NCBI RefSeq assembly: GCF_900104765.1
Contig: NZ_LT629737.1
Span: forward strand, 558,001 to 622,000
Direction of reading: 5' to 3'
DNA length: 64,000 nt
From: Gillisia sp. Hel1_33_143
GTDB taxonomy: Bacteria; Bacteroidota; Bacteroidia; Flavobacteriales; Flavobacteriaceae
A model generated the notes under the pieces. The model searched no databases, was not told the DNA's origin, and saw only the letters and a program-made list of their open reading frames with translations. This document shows positions 35,799 to 45,056 of this stretch, in pieces (within the stretch, counting starts at the first letter, position 1; the number at the start of each line of letters is the position of its first letter). Both the position numbers and the translations under genes were made by a program.

Positions 35799-35832
35799 AA
35801 AAAGCCGTCTAATTAATTAGACGGCTTTTTTT
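35799..35832. terminator. Bidirectional terminator between cspA and threonine dehydrogenase
   Basis: Near-perfect palindrome around AATTAATT (arms AAAAAGCCGTCTAATT and its complement, centre at 35814/35815), with A and T tracts on both sides. It ends both convergent transcripts. Confidence 0.9.
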
Positions 35833-35855
35833 ATACTTTATTTTTAGAATATTTC

Positions 35856-36818
35856 TTAGTTTTCTTTAACTGCATTTACCTTTAGACCTTCAAACATAGC
35901 GGTTGTAAGTTTTTCAAGATCATATTCAAAATCCCAATTCCAATCTTTTTTAGCTTCACTATCATCGATACTTGCCGGCCAAGAATCTGCAATTGCTTGT
36001 CTAAAATCTGGTACGTAAGAAATCTTAAAATCTGGCATTTGCTTTTTGATCTCACTTGCCAATTCTTTTGGTGTAAAGGTCATAGCTGCTAAATTGTATG
36101 AAGATCTAACTTTTATGTTCTCTGCTGGTGCTTGCATAATATCTATAGTTGCTTTAATAGCATCTTCCATAAACATCATTGGTAAGCTGGTATTTTCAGA
36201 TAAGAAAGAAGTGTAAGTTCCTGTTTTTAGAGCTTCATGAAAGATCTCTATAGCATAATCTGTAGTTCCACCTCCAGGCAAGGTTTTATAACTTATAATT
36301 CCCGGATATCTGATACTTCTTACATCTACTCCATATTTATTGAAATAATACTCACACCAGCGCTCTCCAGCTTGTTTACTTATACCATATACCGTACTTG
36401 GCTCCATAATGGTAGTTTGTGGTGTATCTTGTTTTGGAGTGGTGGGTCCAAAAACCGCAATACTAGATGGCCAGTAAACCTTTTCTATCTTTTTCTCCTT
36501 TGCAAGATTTAATATGATAAAAAGTGAATTCATATTAAGGTCCCAGGCTTTCATTGGCATTTTTTCTGCTGTTCCACTTAACATAGCCGCCATCAAATAC
36601 ACATCTGTGATCTTATACTGTTCTATTAGAGCCTCTATTCTTGGTTGATCTGTTGCATCTGCAATTTCAAAAGGTCCTGAGCTCATCAATTCCTCATTTC
36701 CTTCCTTAATATCGCTGGCAACAACATTATCATTGCCATACAATTCTCTCAATTTTAAACTCAGTTCGCTTCCAATTTGCCCGGAAGCTCCAATAATCAA
36801 TATCTTCTTAGAATTCAT
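35856..36818 (-). CDS. L-threonine 3-dehydrogenase, short-chain (epimerase-like) type
   Basis: A 320-residue extended short-chain dehydrogenase. The Rossmann motif is ILIIGASGQIGSEL (GxxGxxG, about 5-18), and the catalytic tyrosine and lysine lie in YGISKQAGERWCEYY (about 143 onward). The remainder, including SIRYPGIISYKTLPGGGTTDYA and the ending SWPASIDDSEAKKDW, agrees with the NAD-dependent threonine dehydrogenases of this fold known from Flavobacterium and Cytophaga. It would oxidise threonine to 2-amino-3-ketobutyrate. A generic NAD-dependent epimerase is the alternative call. I assign no gene symbol because the classical tdh is an unrelated zinc enzyme. Confidence 0.82.
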   Translation of the reverse strand: MNSKKILIIGASGQIGSELSLKLRELYGNDNVVASDIKEGNEELMSSGPFEIADATDQPRIEALIEQYKITDVYLMAAMLSGTAEKMPMKAWDLNMNSLFIILNLAKEKKIEKVYWPSSIAVFGPTTPKQDTPQTTIMEPSTVYGISKQAGERWCEYYFNKYGVDVRSIRYPGIISYKTLPGGGTTDYAIEIFHEALKTGTYTSFLSENTSLPMMFMEDAIKATIDIMQAPAENIKVRSSYNLAAMTFTPKELASEIKKQMPDFKISYVPDFRQAIADSWPASIDDSEAKKDWNWDFEYDLEKLTTAMFEGLKVNAVKEN

Positions 36819-36935
36819 TTATTTTCAATTTGAAGCACAAATATATCCATTTCAATAAAGATGCTGCGAAGATTCACGTTAAAAAGGAGTCTAAACTCCG
36901 AAGTTTTCAAAGATGGATATAGCTGGCATTTTCCT

Positions 36936-36943
36936 TAACTTTG
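36936..36943 (+). promoter_or_regulatory. -7 promoter element (TAACTTTG) for the lipoprotein gene
   Basis: Exact TANNTTTG match 17 bases before the ATG at 36961 and downstream of the earlier in-frame ATG at 36913. It supports the later start. Confidence 0.55.
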
Positions 36944-36960
36944 CTGTTCAATACTGTTTT

Positions 36961-37578
36961 ATGAGAAGATTTTTTAGCATTCTAATGTTGATCAGCATTT
37001 TTAGTTGCAAGCAGAGTGAGCAACCTCAAAAAAATGCAGCATCTACTAGTATAGATACTACTAGTGTAGACCAAAAAATAAAGATGCCTTCTCAAACAAT
37101 TAGATTACTTCCTGCTGCCAGTGCGTATACTTCAGATTGGTTAGGTTTTGTAACGGCTCAGGAGGAGATTAGAAATTTTGAAAATTATTCTATTAAAGAT
37201 GTAACATCCAATGCAAAACCTATTGTAGAGATTATGAAGTCTATGCAGGAATCTGTACCAGACACTTTAAAATCTAAACCTGTGCAAGCAAGGTTAACCG
37301 TATTGTATACAAAAGCAAAGGTACTGGAGCAACTAGCAGCAAGACCGGAGTATAAATCTAAAAAAATAGCTGAGGTTGCTGCATCTATTCCTACCGAATT
37401 TAATAATTTGAAGATCCAGATAAATGAACTTTTTCTAAAAACACTAGAAGATTTTGATAACGAACTTGATGAATTTGAAGCCAGAGCAGATTCTATAAAC
37501 AATGCTATACCCAATAAATATACTACCCCAAAACAGCGATTTCAAGCTAAACAAGATTCTTTAGACAATAACCAATAG
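36961..37578 (+). CDS. Hypothetical lipoprotein with predicted coiled coil
   Basis: A 205-residue protein with a lipoprotein signal (MRRFFSILMLISIFSCKQ, lipobox cysteine at 16). It then has a low-complexity threonine- and serine-rich stretch and a mainly helical domain with heptad-like patterns (about 110-185, for example IQINELFLKTLEDFDNELDEFE). It is probably anchored to the inner or outer membrane. I chose the ATG at 36961 because it gives the signal peptide at the very start and a -7 element lies just before it. No family is recognised. A predicted NTF2-like secreted protein gene follows 19 bases later. Confidence 0.72.
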   Translation: MRRFFSILMLISIFSCKQSEQPQKNAASTSIDTTSVDQKIKMPSQTIRLLPAASAYTSDWLGFVTAQEEIRNFENYSIKDVTSNAKPIVEIMKSMQESVPDTLKSKPVQARLTVLYTKAKVLEQLAARPEYKSKKIAEVAASIPTEFNNLKIQINELFLKTLEDFDNELDEFEARADSINNAIPNKYTTPKQRFQAKQDSLDNNQ

Positions 37579-37597
37579 CCACCTAAAATTTTATTTT

Positions 37598-38104
37598 ATG
37601 AAAAAGCTGCTACTACTACTCTTATTATCATTCAATTTTACGCTGATATACGCTCAAGAAATTAATGGAGCTATTCAAAAGGAGGAGATAAATGATGTAA
37701 TGGAACAATGGCACCATGCTGCTGCAACTACCAACTTTGATAAATACTTTGGATTAATGGCAGCAGACGGTATTTTTATTGGTACCGATGCTTCAGAAAA
37801 CTGGCAAAATGATGAATTCAGAAATTTCGCAAAACCTTACTTCGAGAAGGGAAAAGCTTGGAACTTCACTACCATAGAACGCAATATCTACCTTTCTAAT
37901 TCTGATAAGACCGCATGGTTTGACGAATTATTGGATACGCAAATGGGAATTTGCAGAGGATCTGGGGTCTTAACTAAAATTGATGGTGCTTGGAAGATTC
38001 GCCATTATGTACTTTCCATAGCAATTCCCAACGACAATGTCTCTGAGATTACCAAGATCAAAAAAGATTTTGACAGCACTTATATCGCTAAGCACAAGCA
38101 ATAA
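37598..38104 (+). CDS. Secreted NTF2/SnoaL-like domain protein
   Basis: A 168-residue exported protein. The signal peptide (MKKLLLLLLLSFNFTLIYAQE, cleaved near 20) precedes an NTF2-like cone fold. Typical features are the opening helix with EEINDVMEQWHHAAATTNFDKYFGLM, then DGIFIGTDASENW, and the ending strands GVLTKIDGAWKIRHYVLSI. Such domains bind small molecules or act as ketosteroid isomerase-like enzymes; no catalytic residue can be assigned. Probably co-transcribed with the lipoprotein gene 19 bases upstream. Confidence 0.8.
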   Translation: MKKLLLLLLLSFNFTLIYAQEINGAIQKEEINDVMEQWHHAAATTNFDKYFGLMAADGIFIGTDASENWQNDEFRNFAKPYFEKGKAWNFTTIERNIYLSNSDKTAWFDELLDTQMGICRGSGVLTKIDGAWKIRHYVLSIAIPNDNVSEITKIKKDFDSTYIAKHKQ

Positions 38105-38255
38105 AGCTTTTTGAATTTAAGGATGCTTAAATTTATTACCGCTTAATATAAAGTTAACACATCTAAAATCAGCATTAAATTATACCTGCAAATATTCTCT
38201 TCCTAATTTATTACTTTTTAGTACTTTAGTGCTAAAATTTTAATCAATTAGAAGC

Positions 38256-40328
38256 ATGAAAAAATTATCGAATGCCTTCTTTTTGTCATTTTTAGGTGCC
38301 GCTCTGGTAACCGGTTGTAAGAACGACGATAAAAAAATGGCAGTAGAAGAAGAGAATCACGGGATTAACCTTTCCTACATGGACACTACGGTTAGTCCAA
38401 AAGAAGATTTCTTTAGATACGTAAATGGAAAATGGTCTGATTCTACAGAAATTCCTGATGAATATACTACATGGGGAAGTTTTAACGAATTACGTAAGAG
38501 AACAGATGAAGATGCACTTTCACTCTTGGAAGGAGCTGCAAATAGCGATAGTTTAGACGCTTCTGGCGATCAGGCTAAAGCTGTTTACATGTATCAAAGC
38601 ATTATTGACACTGTTGCGCGTAACAAAAAAGGGGTTGAACCTCTAAAACCTTACTTGGCAAAGATAGATGCTATTAACAACAAGCAAGATTTACAAGCCT
38701 ACTTAACTGAAATGCAACAATATGGTGGTGCTGGATTCTTCGCATTTTCTATAAGTGCAGATGCTAAAGATAGTAATACGAATGCCGCTTATTTATATCC
38801 TTCGGGATTAGGACTTCCAGATAGAGATTACTACGTGGTAAAAGATGCAAGTTCTGAAGAGATTCGTACCAAATACAAAACTTTTGTTACTAAAATGCTT
38901 CAATATTTAGGAGACTCTAAAGAAGATGCAGAAAAAAGTGCTGAAACCATCTTAGCTTTCGAAACTAGTTTGGCAGAACCGCAATTGGATAAAGTAGATC
39001 GTAGAGATGCTAGAAAAACTTACAATCCAATGGCTATAGCGCAACTACAAAAAGAAGTTTCTGCAATAGATTGGAAAAAATACCTAAGTGAGATTGGTGC
39101 TTCTAAGGTAGATACCATTATCGTATCTCAGCCTAAATACATGAAAGCATTACAAAAAACATTTGCATCCAACAATGTACAAGACTGGAAAACATATTTA
39201 AAATGGAATCTTTTTAATGACGCTGCTAATTCTTTAACTTCAGAAATAGAAAAGACAAATTGGGATTTTTATAGCGGTGAACTTCAAGGCGCTAAGCAGC
39301 AACGTCCATTAAACGAGCGTGCTTTGCAAACTGTAAATGGAACTATTGGAGAAGCTCTAGGAAAACTATACGTAGATAAATATTTCCCTGCAGAAGCTAA
39401 AGAGAAAGCTCAAGAAATGATTGCTAATGTAATTAAAGCTTACCAAAATAGAATTAACCAAGTTACCTGGATGAGCGATAGTACTAAAGCTAAAGCAATA
39501 GCAAAGTTAGAGACTACCAGAATTAAGGTTGGATATCCAGATGATTGGAAAGATTATAGCAGTTTAGAAATTTCTTCTCCTAAAGATGGTAAAGGTTCTC
39601 TTTTTCAAAATTTAATGAACACTGCAAAGTGGAATGTAAAAGAAGATATGGCTAAATTAGGACAGCCGGTAGATAAGAATGAATGGTTTATGTCTCCTCA
39701 AATAGTAAATGCATATTACAATCCTAGCTATAACGAGATTGTATTTCCTGCAGCTATTTTACAACCTCCTTTCTACGATTATAAAGCAGATGCTGCTGTA
39801 AACTATGGTGGAATTGGTGCTGTTATTGGACATGAGATCTCTCACGGATTTGATGATAGTGGTGCTCGTTTTGATGCTGAAGGAAACTTGAACAACTGGT
39901 GGACAGATAAAGATCTTGAAGAATTTGAAAAACTTGGAGGTTCTTTAGCTGAACAATACAGTGCAATTGAAGTATTAGACAGCGTTTATATTAATGGTAA
40001 ATTTACTTTAGGTGAAAATATTGGAGATCTTGGTGGTGTGAATGCTGCTTATGACGGACTTCAACTTCACTTAAAAGATCATGAAAACCCTGGGAAAATT
40101 GATGGATTTACACCAGAACAACGTTTCTTCCTTTCTTGGGCTACCGTATGGCGTACCAAAATGAGAGATGAAGCGCTTAGAAATAGAATTAAAACAGATC
40201 CACATTCTCCTGGAATGTACAGAGCTTATGTGCCTCTTCAAAATATCGATGCTTTCTACCAAGCTTTCAATATTGAAAAAGGTGATAAAATGTATGTTGC
40301 TCCAGAAAACAGAGTTAAGATCTGGTAA
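38256..40328 (+). CDS. M13-family zinc metallopeptidase (lipoprotein)
   Basis: A 690-residue neprilysin/PepO-like endopeptidase. The start MKKLSNAFFLSFLGAALVTGCKND is a lipoprotein signal (cysteine at 21). The zinc motif HEISH is at H526-H530 within VIGHEISHGFDDSGARFD, and the third ligand E587 lies in GENIGDLGG. The N-terminal M13 domain (about 45-430) closes over the active site and limits substrates to short peptides. NAYYNPSYNEIVFPAAILQ is another family block. It would act in the periplasm or at the cell surface. It is monocistronic, with a terminator 16 bases after the stop. Confidence 0.96.
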   Translation: MKKLSNAFFLSFLGAALVTGCKNDDKKMAVEEENHGINLSYMDTTVSPKEDFFRYVNGKWSDSTEIPDEYTTWGSFNELRKRTDEDALSLLEGAANSDSLDASGDQAKAVYMYQSIIDTVARNKKGVEPLKPYLAKIDAINNKQDLQAYLTEMQQYGGAGFFAFSISADAKDSNTNAAYLYPSGLGLPDRDYYVVKDASSEEIRTKYKTFVTKMLQYLGDSKEDAEKSAETILAFETSLAEPQLDKVDRRDARKTYNPMAIAQLQKEVSAIDWKKYLSEIGASKVDTIIVSQPKYMKALQKTFASNNVQDWKTYLKWNLFNDAANSLTSEIEKTNWDFYSGELQGAKQQRPLNERALQTVNGTIGEALGKLYVDKYFPAEAKEKAQEMIANVIKAYQNRINQVTWMSDSTKAKAIAKLETTRIKVGYPDDWKDYSSLEISSPKDGKGSLFQNLMNTAKWNVKEDMAKLGQPVDKNEWFMSPQIVNAYYNPSYNEIVFPAAILQPPFYDYKADAAVNYGGIGAVIGHEISHGFDDSGARFDAEGNLNNWWTDKDLEEFEKLGGSLAEQYSAIEVLDSVYINGKFTLGENIGDLGGVNAAYDGLQLHLKDHENPGKIDGFTPEQRFFLSWATVWRTKMRDEALRNRIKTDPHSPGMYRAYVPLQNIDAFYQAFNIEKGDKMYVAPENRVKIW

Positions 40329-40344
40329 GAATTTCTTTAAAATG

Positions 40345-40376
40345 AAAAAGGGCTGCAGAAATGCGGCCCTTTTTTT
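40345..40376. terminator. Bidirectional terminator between the M13 and SDR genes
   Basis: 12-bp stem with one G-T pair (arms 40345-40356 and 40363-40374, core AGGGCTGC/GCGGCCCT) and a six-base loop; A and T tracts on both sides. Confidence 0.85.
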
Positions 40377-40387
40377 ATTGCTAATAA

Positions 40388-41212
40388 TTACGCTTCTTCT
40401 AAAGGAGAAAAAAGGTCATGTTTAAATGAATAGCCTAATATCTCCTTTAGATTTATAGAATCTACTACCTTACCTTTCGACGGTGTTTCTTTATCAAATT
40501 GAGGCATTGTGATTTTTCTTTCTTGTGCTTGCTGCGTATAATAAGCTTCCTTACTGGAATGCTCGTGATACACCGCATTAAAAATTTCATCCCATGCTTC
40601 ATTTTCAATGATTTTTGAGATAATCTCTATACAATCACTTTGATGAATCATATTAACAGGAGCATCCGGATTCTTAATTCCAATTTTTCCGGCAAGATAT
40701 GTTACAGGATGCCTTCCTGGACCAAATAATCCGCCAAACCTAACAATGGTGGTTTTATAAGATTCGCTAGCTCTAAGATGCTCTTCCGCACTTATCAGTT
40801 GCTTAGAAGCATTGCTTTCTGCATTTGCACGATCCATTTCTGTATACTTAGGAAATATTTCTTCATCTTCATAAACAGAAGTCGAGCTCACAAAAAGTAC
40901 TTTGCTTACTCCAGATTTTTCTATATAATCTTTCAACCTCCCTATTCTTCCAATAAAATTAACATCCGGATCATTTCTAAGACCAGGTGGAATGTCTATT
41001 ATTAATAGTTCTGCGTCTGAAAGAAAAGAGGTTATATCACCTTGTATTCCTTCTACATAGATCTTTATTTCATAAGGTGTGATCCCTTCCTGAGTTAATT
41101 TGCTTAATTTATCTCTATCTGTGGTGGAACCCTTAACAATATGTCCTTCTTCCAGCAATCTTTTAGCTAAGGGCAGTCCTAACCAACCACATCCTAGTAT
41201 TGATATTTTCAT
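40388..41212 (-). CDS. NAD(P)-binding SDR-type protein (YeeZ-like)
   Basis: The 274-residue protein starts with a Rossmann motif ILGCGWLGLPLAKRLLEEG (GxGxxG, about 5-23), followed by VLFVSSTSVYED (about 103), a region with the order of an extended short-chain dehydrogenase. The usual YxxxK pair is not obvious. Relatives annotated as YeeZ are predicted nucleoside-diphosphate-sugar epimerases with unknown substrate. It is six bases downstream of the M28 peptidase stop on the same strand, so the two are co-transcribed. Confidence 0.78.
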   Translation of the reverse strand: MKISILGCGWLGLPLAKRLLEEGHIVKGSTTDRDKLSKLTQEGITPYEIKIYVEGIQGDITSFLSDAELLIIDIPPGLRNDPDVNFIGRIGRLKDYIEKSGVSKVLFVSSTSVYEDEEIFPKYTEMDRANAESNASKQLISAEEHLRASESYKTTIVRFGGLFGPGRHPVTYLAGKIGIKNPDAPVNMIHQSDCIEIISKIIENEAWDEIFNAVYHEHSSKEAYYTQQAQERKITMPQFDKETPSKGKVVDSINLKEILGYSFKHDLFSPLEEA

Positions 41213-41218
41213 ATATTC

Positions 41219-43576
41219 TTAATTAATCTTTTTCTGCTTGTTCTTTTTTTCTTTAAAACTGATCACCTTTTTAAGAACTACAGCATCATTCAAAACAAAA
41301 GGTCTTGGCATCATATCTTTGTTTCTTGGGGCTACTTTTAACTGATCATTTTTCAAAAGGTCATAACTAGATTCATACAACACAAAATCTGGAACTTGCT
41401 GCTCCTTTTTCAAACTGAACTTAATCCTTAAGGTATCCTGATTTGCTGCATGATACGTAAGTAATTTATTTTCCCATCTATTGGTGAAAATATGAAAAGC
41501 ATTCTCCCCTAAATAAATTGAATCTGCTTCCAGATCATTCACTGTAAATTTCTCAAAATCTACTTTTCTATCTATATATAATTCCATTCTATTGATCTTT
41601 CTGTTTGGTGCAATTTTCAGCATATAATTAGAAAGAATCGATGTAGAATCTACAGATTTCAATTTTTCGAAAATCACTCCCGGCTCTTCAATCTCAATCA
41701 CGGGAGCATTAGCTTTAAATGAAAATTTACTTCCATATTTACTACTGAAGTTGCTTTCTTCTACAGGAAGAATTACCGGATCTTCTCCAAAATATTTCTG
41801 CGTCCAAGGATCTATCAAATGATCGTAAGAATTCCAAGTGGCCTTATTCGCATCTGTATCTAATAAATATACCAAACTATTTGGTTTTGGCTGATCTTCA
41901 CTAAAATCAGCATTAAAATGAGCGATCACAAACATCACGTTAAATACCATAAAACACAATAATGCCATTGCTTTTTTCCGTGTAAAATATCCAAAGACAG
42001 GCAGAAAAAGAGCAAATAAGAACACGGTAAGCATAGCTGCTACAAATAAGATCTTTAAGCCCAATGCTACCGGAAAGCTCACCACGAATGGCAAAATAAG
42101 GAGTAAAGATGGTAGACTTAATAAGAACATCAACAGTAAATTCGGACTTTTTTGACGGATCATTACCCATAACTGCAGTGCTCCAAAATAAATGGGAATT
42201 ATAAAATAGGCGGCTCCTTTTAAGTAGAAAGCTACCAAAGTGCAAATAAGTAACCAAAAGAAAAGTGGGAATACAAATAAACCTGCTTTTCTGCCTTCCG
42301 CTTTAAAAAGATTATAACTTAAAAAGCAAATTGTTAGAGTCACAAAGATGGCGGCATAGATATAATAATAGCCATTATAAGTAAATCCATTTTCCATCTC
42401 GGCATATGGTAGATACACGAACATAGCGAATTTCCAAAGCAGATATACCAAGAGCGATCCTCCAATAAGACTCATAAAATATGGAATAGCACCTTTAAAA
42501 ACCTCTTTAACTGTATATCGTTTTTTAAAGAAACCGTAAACTAGAACTCCCAAAAATAAGACCCAGCCAAGAAGTAACATCGGCAAGATCCATGAGAACG
42601 GATAACTCACTATTTCGCCTAAAGGCAAACTAAAATAGATAAGATCTGCAGATGAATTTAGGTCTTGAAGATCTGCATCTTTAAAATAATTTAACAATGG
42701 CATTAAATAACTCCCTTGTTGCGCTAAGGTTTCAGGATCAAGATTTGCAGCAACATCATTTGCACTGTGATAATCAAAATGATCGTCTATAAAGGCAAAA
42801 TTGAAACCGTTGATATTGCCTTGTTCTCTAAGCACTGTGAGATCGGTATCATTTGGCAGCATTTTATAAACCGAATAGGCCAAAGAATTTGTTACAGGAA
42901 ATTCAGGTTTAGATTTAATAAAATCTTGAATAAGCTTAGCGTTCCCATTGTTGGTTTCTAACAACATAAACGAGTTTCCGCCACTCCCCCTTGCTTCAAA
43001 ATTTAAAGCCAAACCAACATCTTTTGCCCATTTGTGTTTGGAGATAAAAAGTTCGGCTCCATTCAATCCTAACTCTTCCGCATCTGTAAAAAGTAAAATG
43101 ACATCATTCTTATGCGCTTCATTTTTAGCAAGAAAAGCTCTTACACCTTCCAAAATTGTAGCAACCCCGCTGCCTGCATCACTGGCTCCAAAAGAAGAAT
43201 GGCCGGCACTATCGTAATGCGTCATTAATAACAGCGCCTTACTGTTTTCATCACCCGAAATTCGAGCTAGAATATTTTGAGATCTTGTTAATTCTCCCTT
43301 TTTATTTAGGCTATATCCTTCTTGAGTTTGAACTTCTAATCCTAGATCTTGAAGTTGATTTACGATATAATTTCTCACCAAACTATGTGCCGCACTTCCA
43401 ACAAAATGAGGCTGTTTCGAGATATTCTCTACATGCTTAAAGGCTCTTTGAGTAGAAAATTGGGTTAAAGGAATATTCTCATCTTCTGCATTTTTTGGCA
43501 TGCTGGAATAAAATATGAACCAAACCGAAAATATCAATAAAATAACTACTAAGAGCGGGTATAATTTTTTAAGCAT
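41219..43576 (-). CDS. Membrane-anchored M28-family metallopeptidase
   Basis: A 785-residue protein. The N-terminal anchor helix (MLKKLYPLLVVILLIFSVWFI) is followed by an M28 aminopeptidase domain (about 50-310). Zinc-binding blocks are LMTHYDSAGHSSFGASDAGSG and LFTDAEELGLNGAELF. After it come about eight to nine membrane helices (about 330-570), then a soluble C-terminal domain of 200 residues. The peptidase plus polytopic layout resembles the ER aminopeptidases (ERMP1/Fxna-like). An open frame reaches 43651, but the ATG at 43576 places the anchor helix directly at the start. The enzyme probably faces the periplasm. Confidence 0.88.
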   Translation of the reverse strand: MLKKLYPLLVVILLIFSVWFIFYSSMPKNAEDENIPLTQFSTQRAFKHVENISKQPHFVGSAAHSLVRNYIVNQLQDLGLEVQTQEGYSLNKKGELTRSQNILARISGDENSKALLLMTHYDSAGHSSFGASDAGSGVATILEGVRAFLAKNEAHKNDVILLFTDAEELGLNGAELFISKHKWAKDVGLALNFEARGSGGNSFMLLETNNGNAKLIQDFIKSKPEFPVTNSLAYSVYKMLPNDTDLTVLREQGNINGFNFAFIDDHFDYHSANDVAANLDPETLAQQGSYLMPLLNYFKDADLQDLNSSADLIYFSLPLGEIVSYPFSWILPMLLLGWVLFLGVLVYGFFKKRYTVKEVFKGAIPYFMSLIGGSLLVYLLWKFAMFVYLPYAEMENGFTYNGYYYIYAAIFVTLTICFLSYNLFKAEGRKAGLFVFPLFFWLLICTLVAFYLKGAAYFIIPIYFGALQLWVMIRQKSPNLLLMFLLSLPSLLLILPFVVSFPVALGLKILFVAAMLTVFLFALFLPVFGYFTRKKAMALLCFMVFNVMFVIAHFNADFSEDQPKPNSLVYLLDTDANKATWNSYDHLIDPWTQKYFGEDPVILPVEESNFSSKYGSKFSFKANAPVIEIEEPGVIFEKLKSVDSTSILSNYMLKIAPNRKINRMELYIDRKVDFEKFTVNDLEADSIYLGENAFHIFTNRWENKLLTYHAANQDTLRIKFSLKKEQQVPDFVLYESSYDLLKNDQLKVAPRNKDMMPRPFVLNDAVVLKKVISFKEKKNKQKKIN

Positions 43577-43704
43577 AGAGTCTAAGAAATATAAAGAGTT
43601 TAAAGATAAATAAGTTAAGCTGAAAAAAATAAAATAATGGCGCTCTTCCAAAACCGAAAATAAAGACCTATATTTAAGTGGTTAATAATCAATAAATTAC
43701 AGTT

Positions 43705-44172
43705 ATGGGGATAAAAAGTTTTCAAGGACAACGGGCAGTGCCCGAAAAATTACAAAGTGCCCCTATATTGGTTTCAGATTATATGACTACAAATTTGATC
43801 ACCTTTAGAAAAGAGCAATTGGTGGTGGAAGTGATGGAGTCTTTAATAAAGAACAAAATGTCTGGAGCTCCTGTGGTAAATGAGCGCAATGAACTTGTAG
43901 GTATTATATCTGACGGAGATTGTATGAAACAGATCTCTGAAAGCAGATATTATAACATGCCTATTGGTGACATGCAAATAGAAAAATTTATGGCTACAGA
44001 TGTGCCAACCATAGATAAAAATGTCAATATTTTTGACTGTGCCTCTCTTTTCTATAAGCACGATTGCAGAAGATTTCCAATTGTAGAAGATGGCAAATTA
44101 ATAGGCCAGATAAGCCGAAAAGATATTCTTTGTGCTGCCTTAAAATTAAGAGGTCAGAATTGGCATTGCTAA
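43705..44172 (+). CDS. CBS-domain pair protein
   Basis: A 155-residue protein made of two CBS domains (about 22-80 and 92-150). Each starts with the usual pattern: MTTNLITFRKEQLVVEVMESLIKNKMSGAPVV, then MATDVPTIDKNVNIFDCASLFYKHDCRRFPIV. CBS pairs bind adenine nucleotides or SAM and act as energy or ligand sensors. No enzymatic domain is attached, so it likely regulates another protein. Its stop codon overlaps the convergent zinc-ribbon gene: the four bases CTAA serve both. Confidence 0.85.
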   Translation: MGIKSFQGQRAVPEKLQSAPILVSDYMTTNLITFRKEQLVVEVMESLIKNKMSGAPVVNERNELVGIISDGDCMKQISESRYYNMPIGDMQIEKFMATDVPTIDKNVNIFDCASLFYKHDCRRFPIVEDGKLIGQISRKDILCAALKLRGQNWHC

Positions 44173-44516
44173 TTTCGTTTTACCAAAGCATAAAGATCGC
44201 CTTCTAACGGCAAATAGCCTTGATCGTAAACAAAGTAGTAAACATTGCCTGTTTTGGTGGTGTAAATACTCGTGAAATATTCAAAATTGAAACCTTTGGC
44301 CAGCAACTTAGATTTGCTGGTCTTTGTTTTATCTGTTGGATTTAAGTCGAGAAGGATCCTGTAATTCTTCCGGAGTGAATTGTTCACATTCCGAATAAGA
44401 TTGGTGCTATCTTTATTGATGTTATTGTTGTAGGCATTTCTACAATAATCGCTGCAGAACTTTTTATCTGCTCTTCCAACAATCTTCTCCCCACATTCTA
44501 AACAGGTTTTTTGCAT
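44169..44516 (-). CDS. Zinc-ribbon hypothetical protein
   Basis: A 115-residue protein beginning with a four-cysteine zinc-binding motif, C5-x2-C8-x12-C21-x3-C25 (CLECGEKIVGRADKKFCSDY then C). The remainder is basic and mixed alpha/beta, with no known domain; it ends YDQGYLPLEGDLYALVKRN. It may bind nucleic acid, but that is only inference from the zinc ribbon and charge. No signal peptide is seen. It lies 54 bases after the start of the gene for a 159-residue unknown protein. Confidence 0.7.
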   Translation of the reverse strand: MQKTCLECGEKIVGRADKKFCSDYCRNAYNNNINKDSTNLIRNVNNSLRKNYRILLDLNPTDKTKTSKSKLLAKGFNFEYFTSIYTTKTGNVYYFVYDQGYLPLEGDLYALVKRN

Positions 44517-44570
44517 TCTTAAATATAGCGAAAATGTTTATAAAGCTGTGATCGCTGTTTTCTGATCGGT

Positions 44571-45050
44571 TTAAAAATCTTCTAGCTCTTCAATTTCTTG
44601 TTCATAATCAAACTGAAGGTCTTCATGTAAACCAGAAAGTGTTTTTTTAATAGAAGCCACCTGCCTATTATACAAATTCATCATGGTAGCATTTCTTTTA
44701 ATAGAAGGCTTAAAATCTTTAAGCTGCTCACAGAAATAAATAAGCAACTCGATCTCGGTTTCCTTTTTTGGAGAATATCGAATGTACTTCTTAACGTTCT
44801 TCAAGATCTTCCGAAGACTTTTTTTAATGTAGTAGAAATTCTTGGTATTAATGTTTTCTAGATCTGCATCCATTTCGGCCTTTACAGATTCTATAAATAC
44901 TTCTTCATCTGCAGATTCAAAAAGCATATAAGTGAGCAGCTCTTTATTCTCCTTTTTGAATTTTGATAAACGCAAACAAAGCTCCATCAATTCATCTGTA
45001 GACTTAAACTTGAGCTCTTTTTTAATCTGACTTACGGTAGCTGCTTTCAA
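44571..45050 (-). CDS. Conserved-looking hypothetical helical protein
   Basis: A 159-residue, highly charged, mainly helical protein with no signal or membrane segment. It begins MKAATVSQIKKELKFKSTDEL and contains the basic run RKILKNVKKYIRYSPKKE (about 88-105), followed by an acidic end (EQEIEELEDF). I recognise no domain. The start lies only six bases downstream of the MBL hydrolase stop, so the two may be co-transcribed. Composition and codon use look like neighbouring genes. Confidence 0.7.
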   Translation of the reverse strand: MKAATVSQIKKELKFKSTDELMELCLRLSKFKKENKELLTYMLFESADEEVFIESVKAEMDADLENINTKNFYYIKKSLRKILKNVKKYIRYSPKKETEIELLIYFCEQLKDFKPSIKRNATMMNLYNRQVASIKKTLSGLHEDLQFDYEQEIEELEDF

Positions 45051-45056
45051 TACTGC

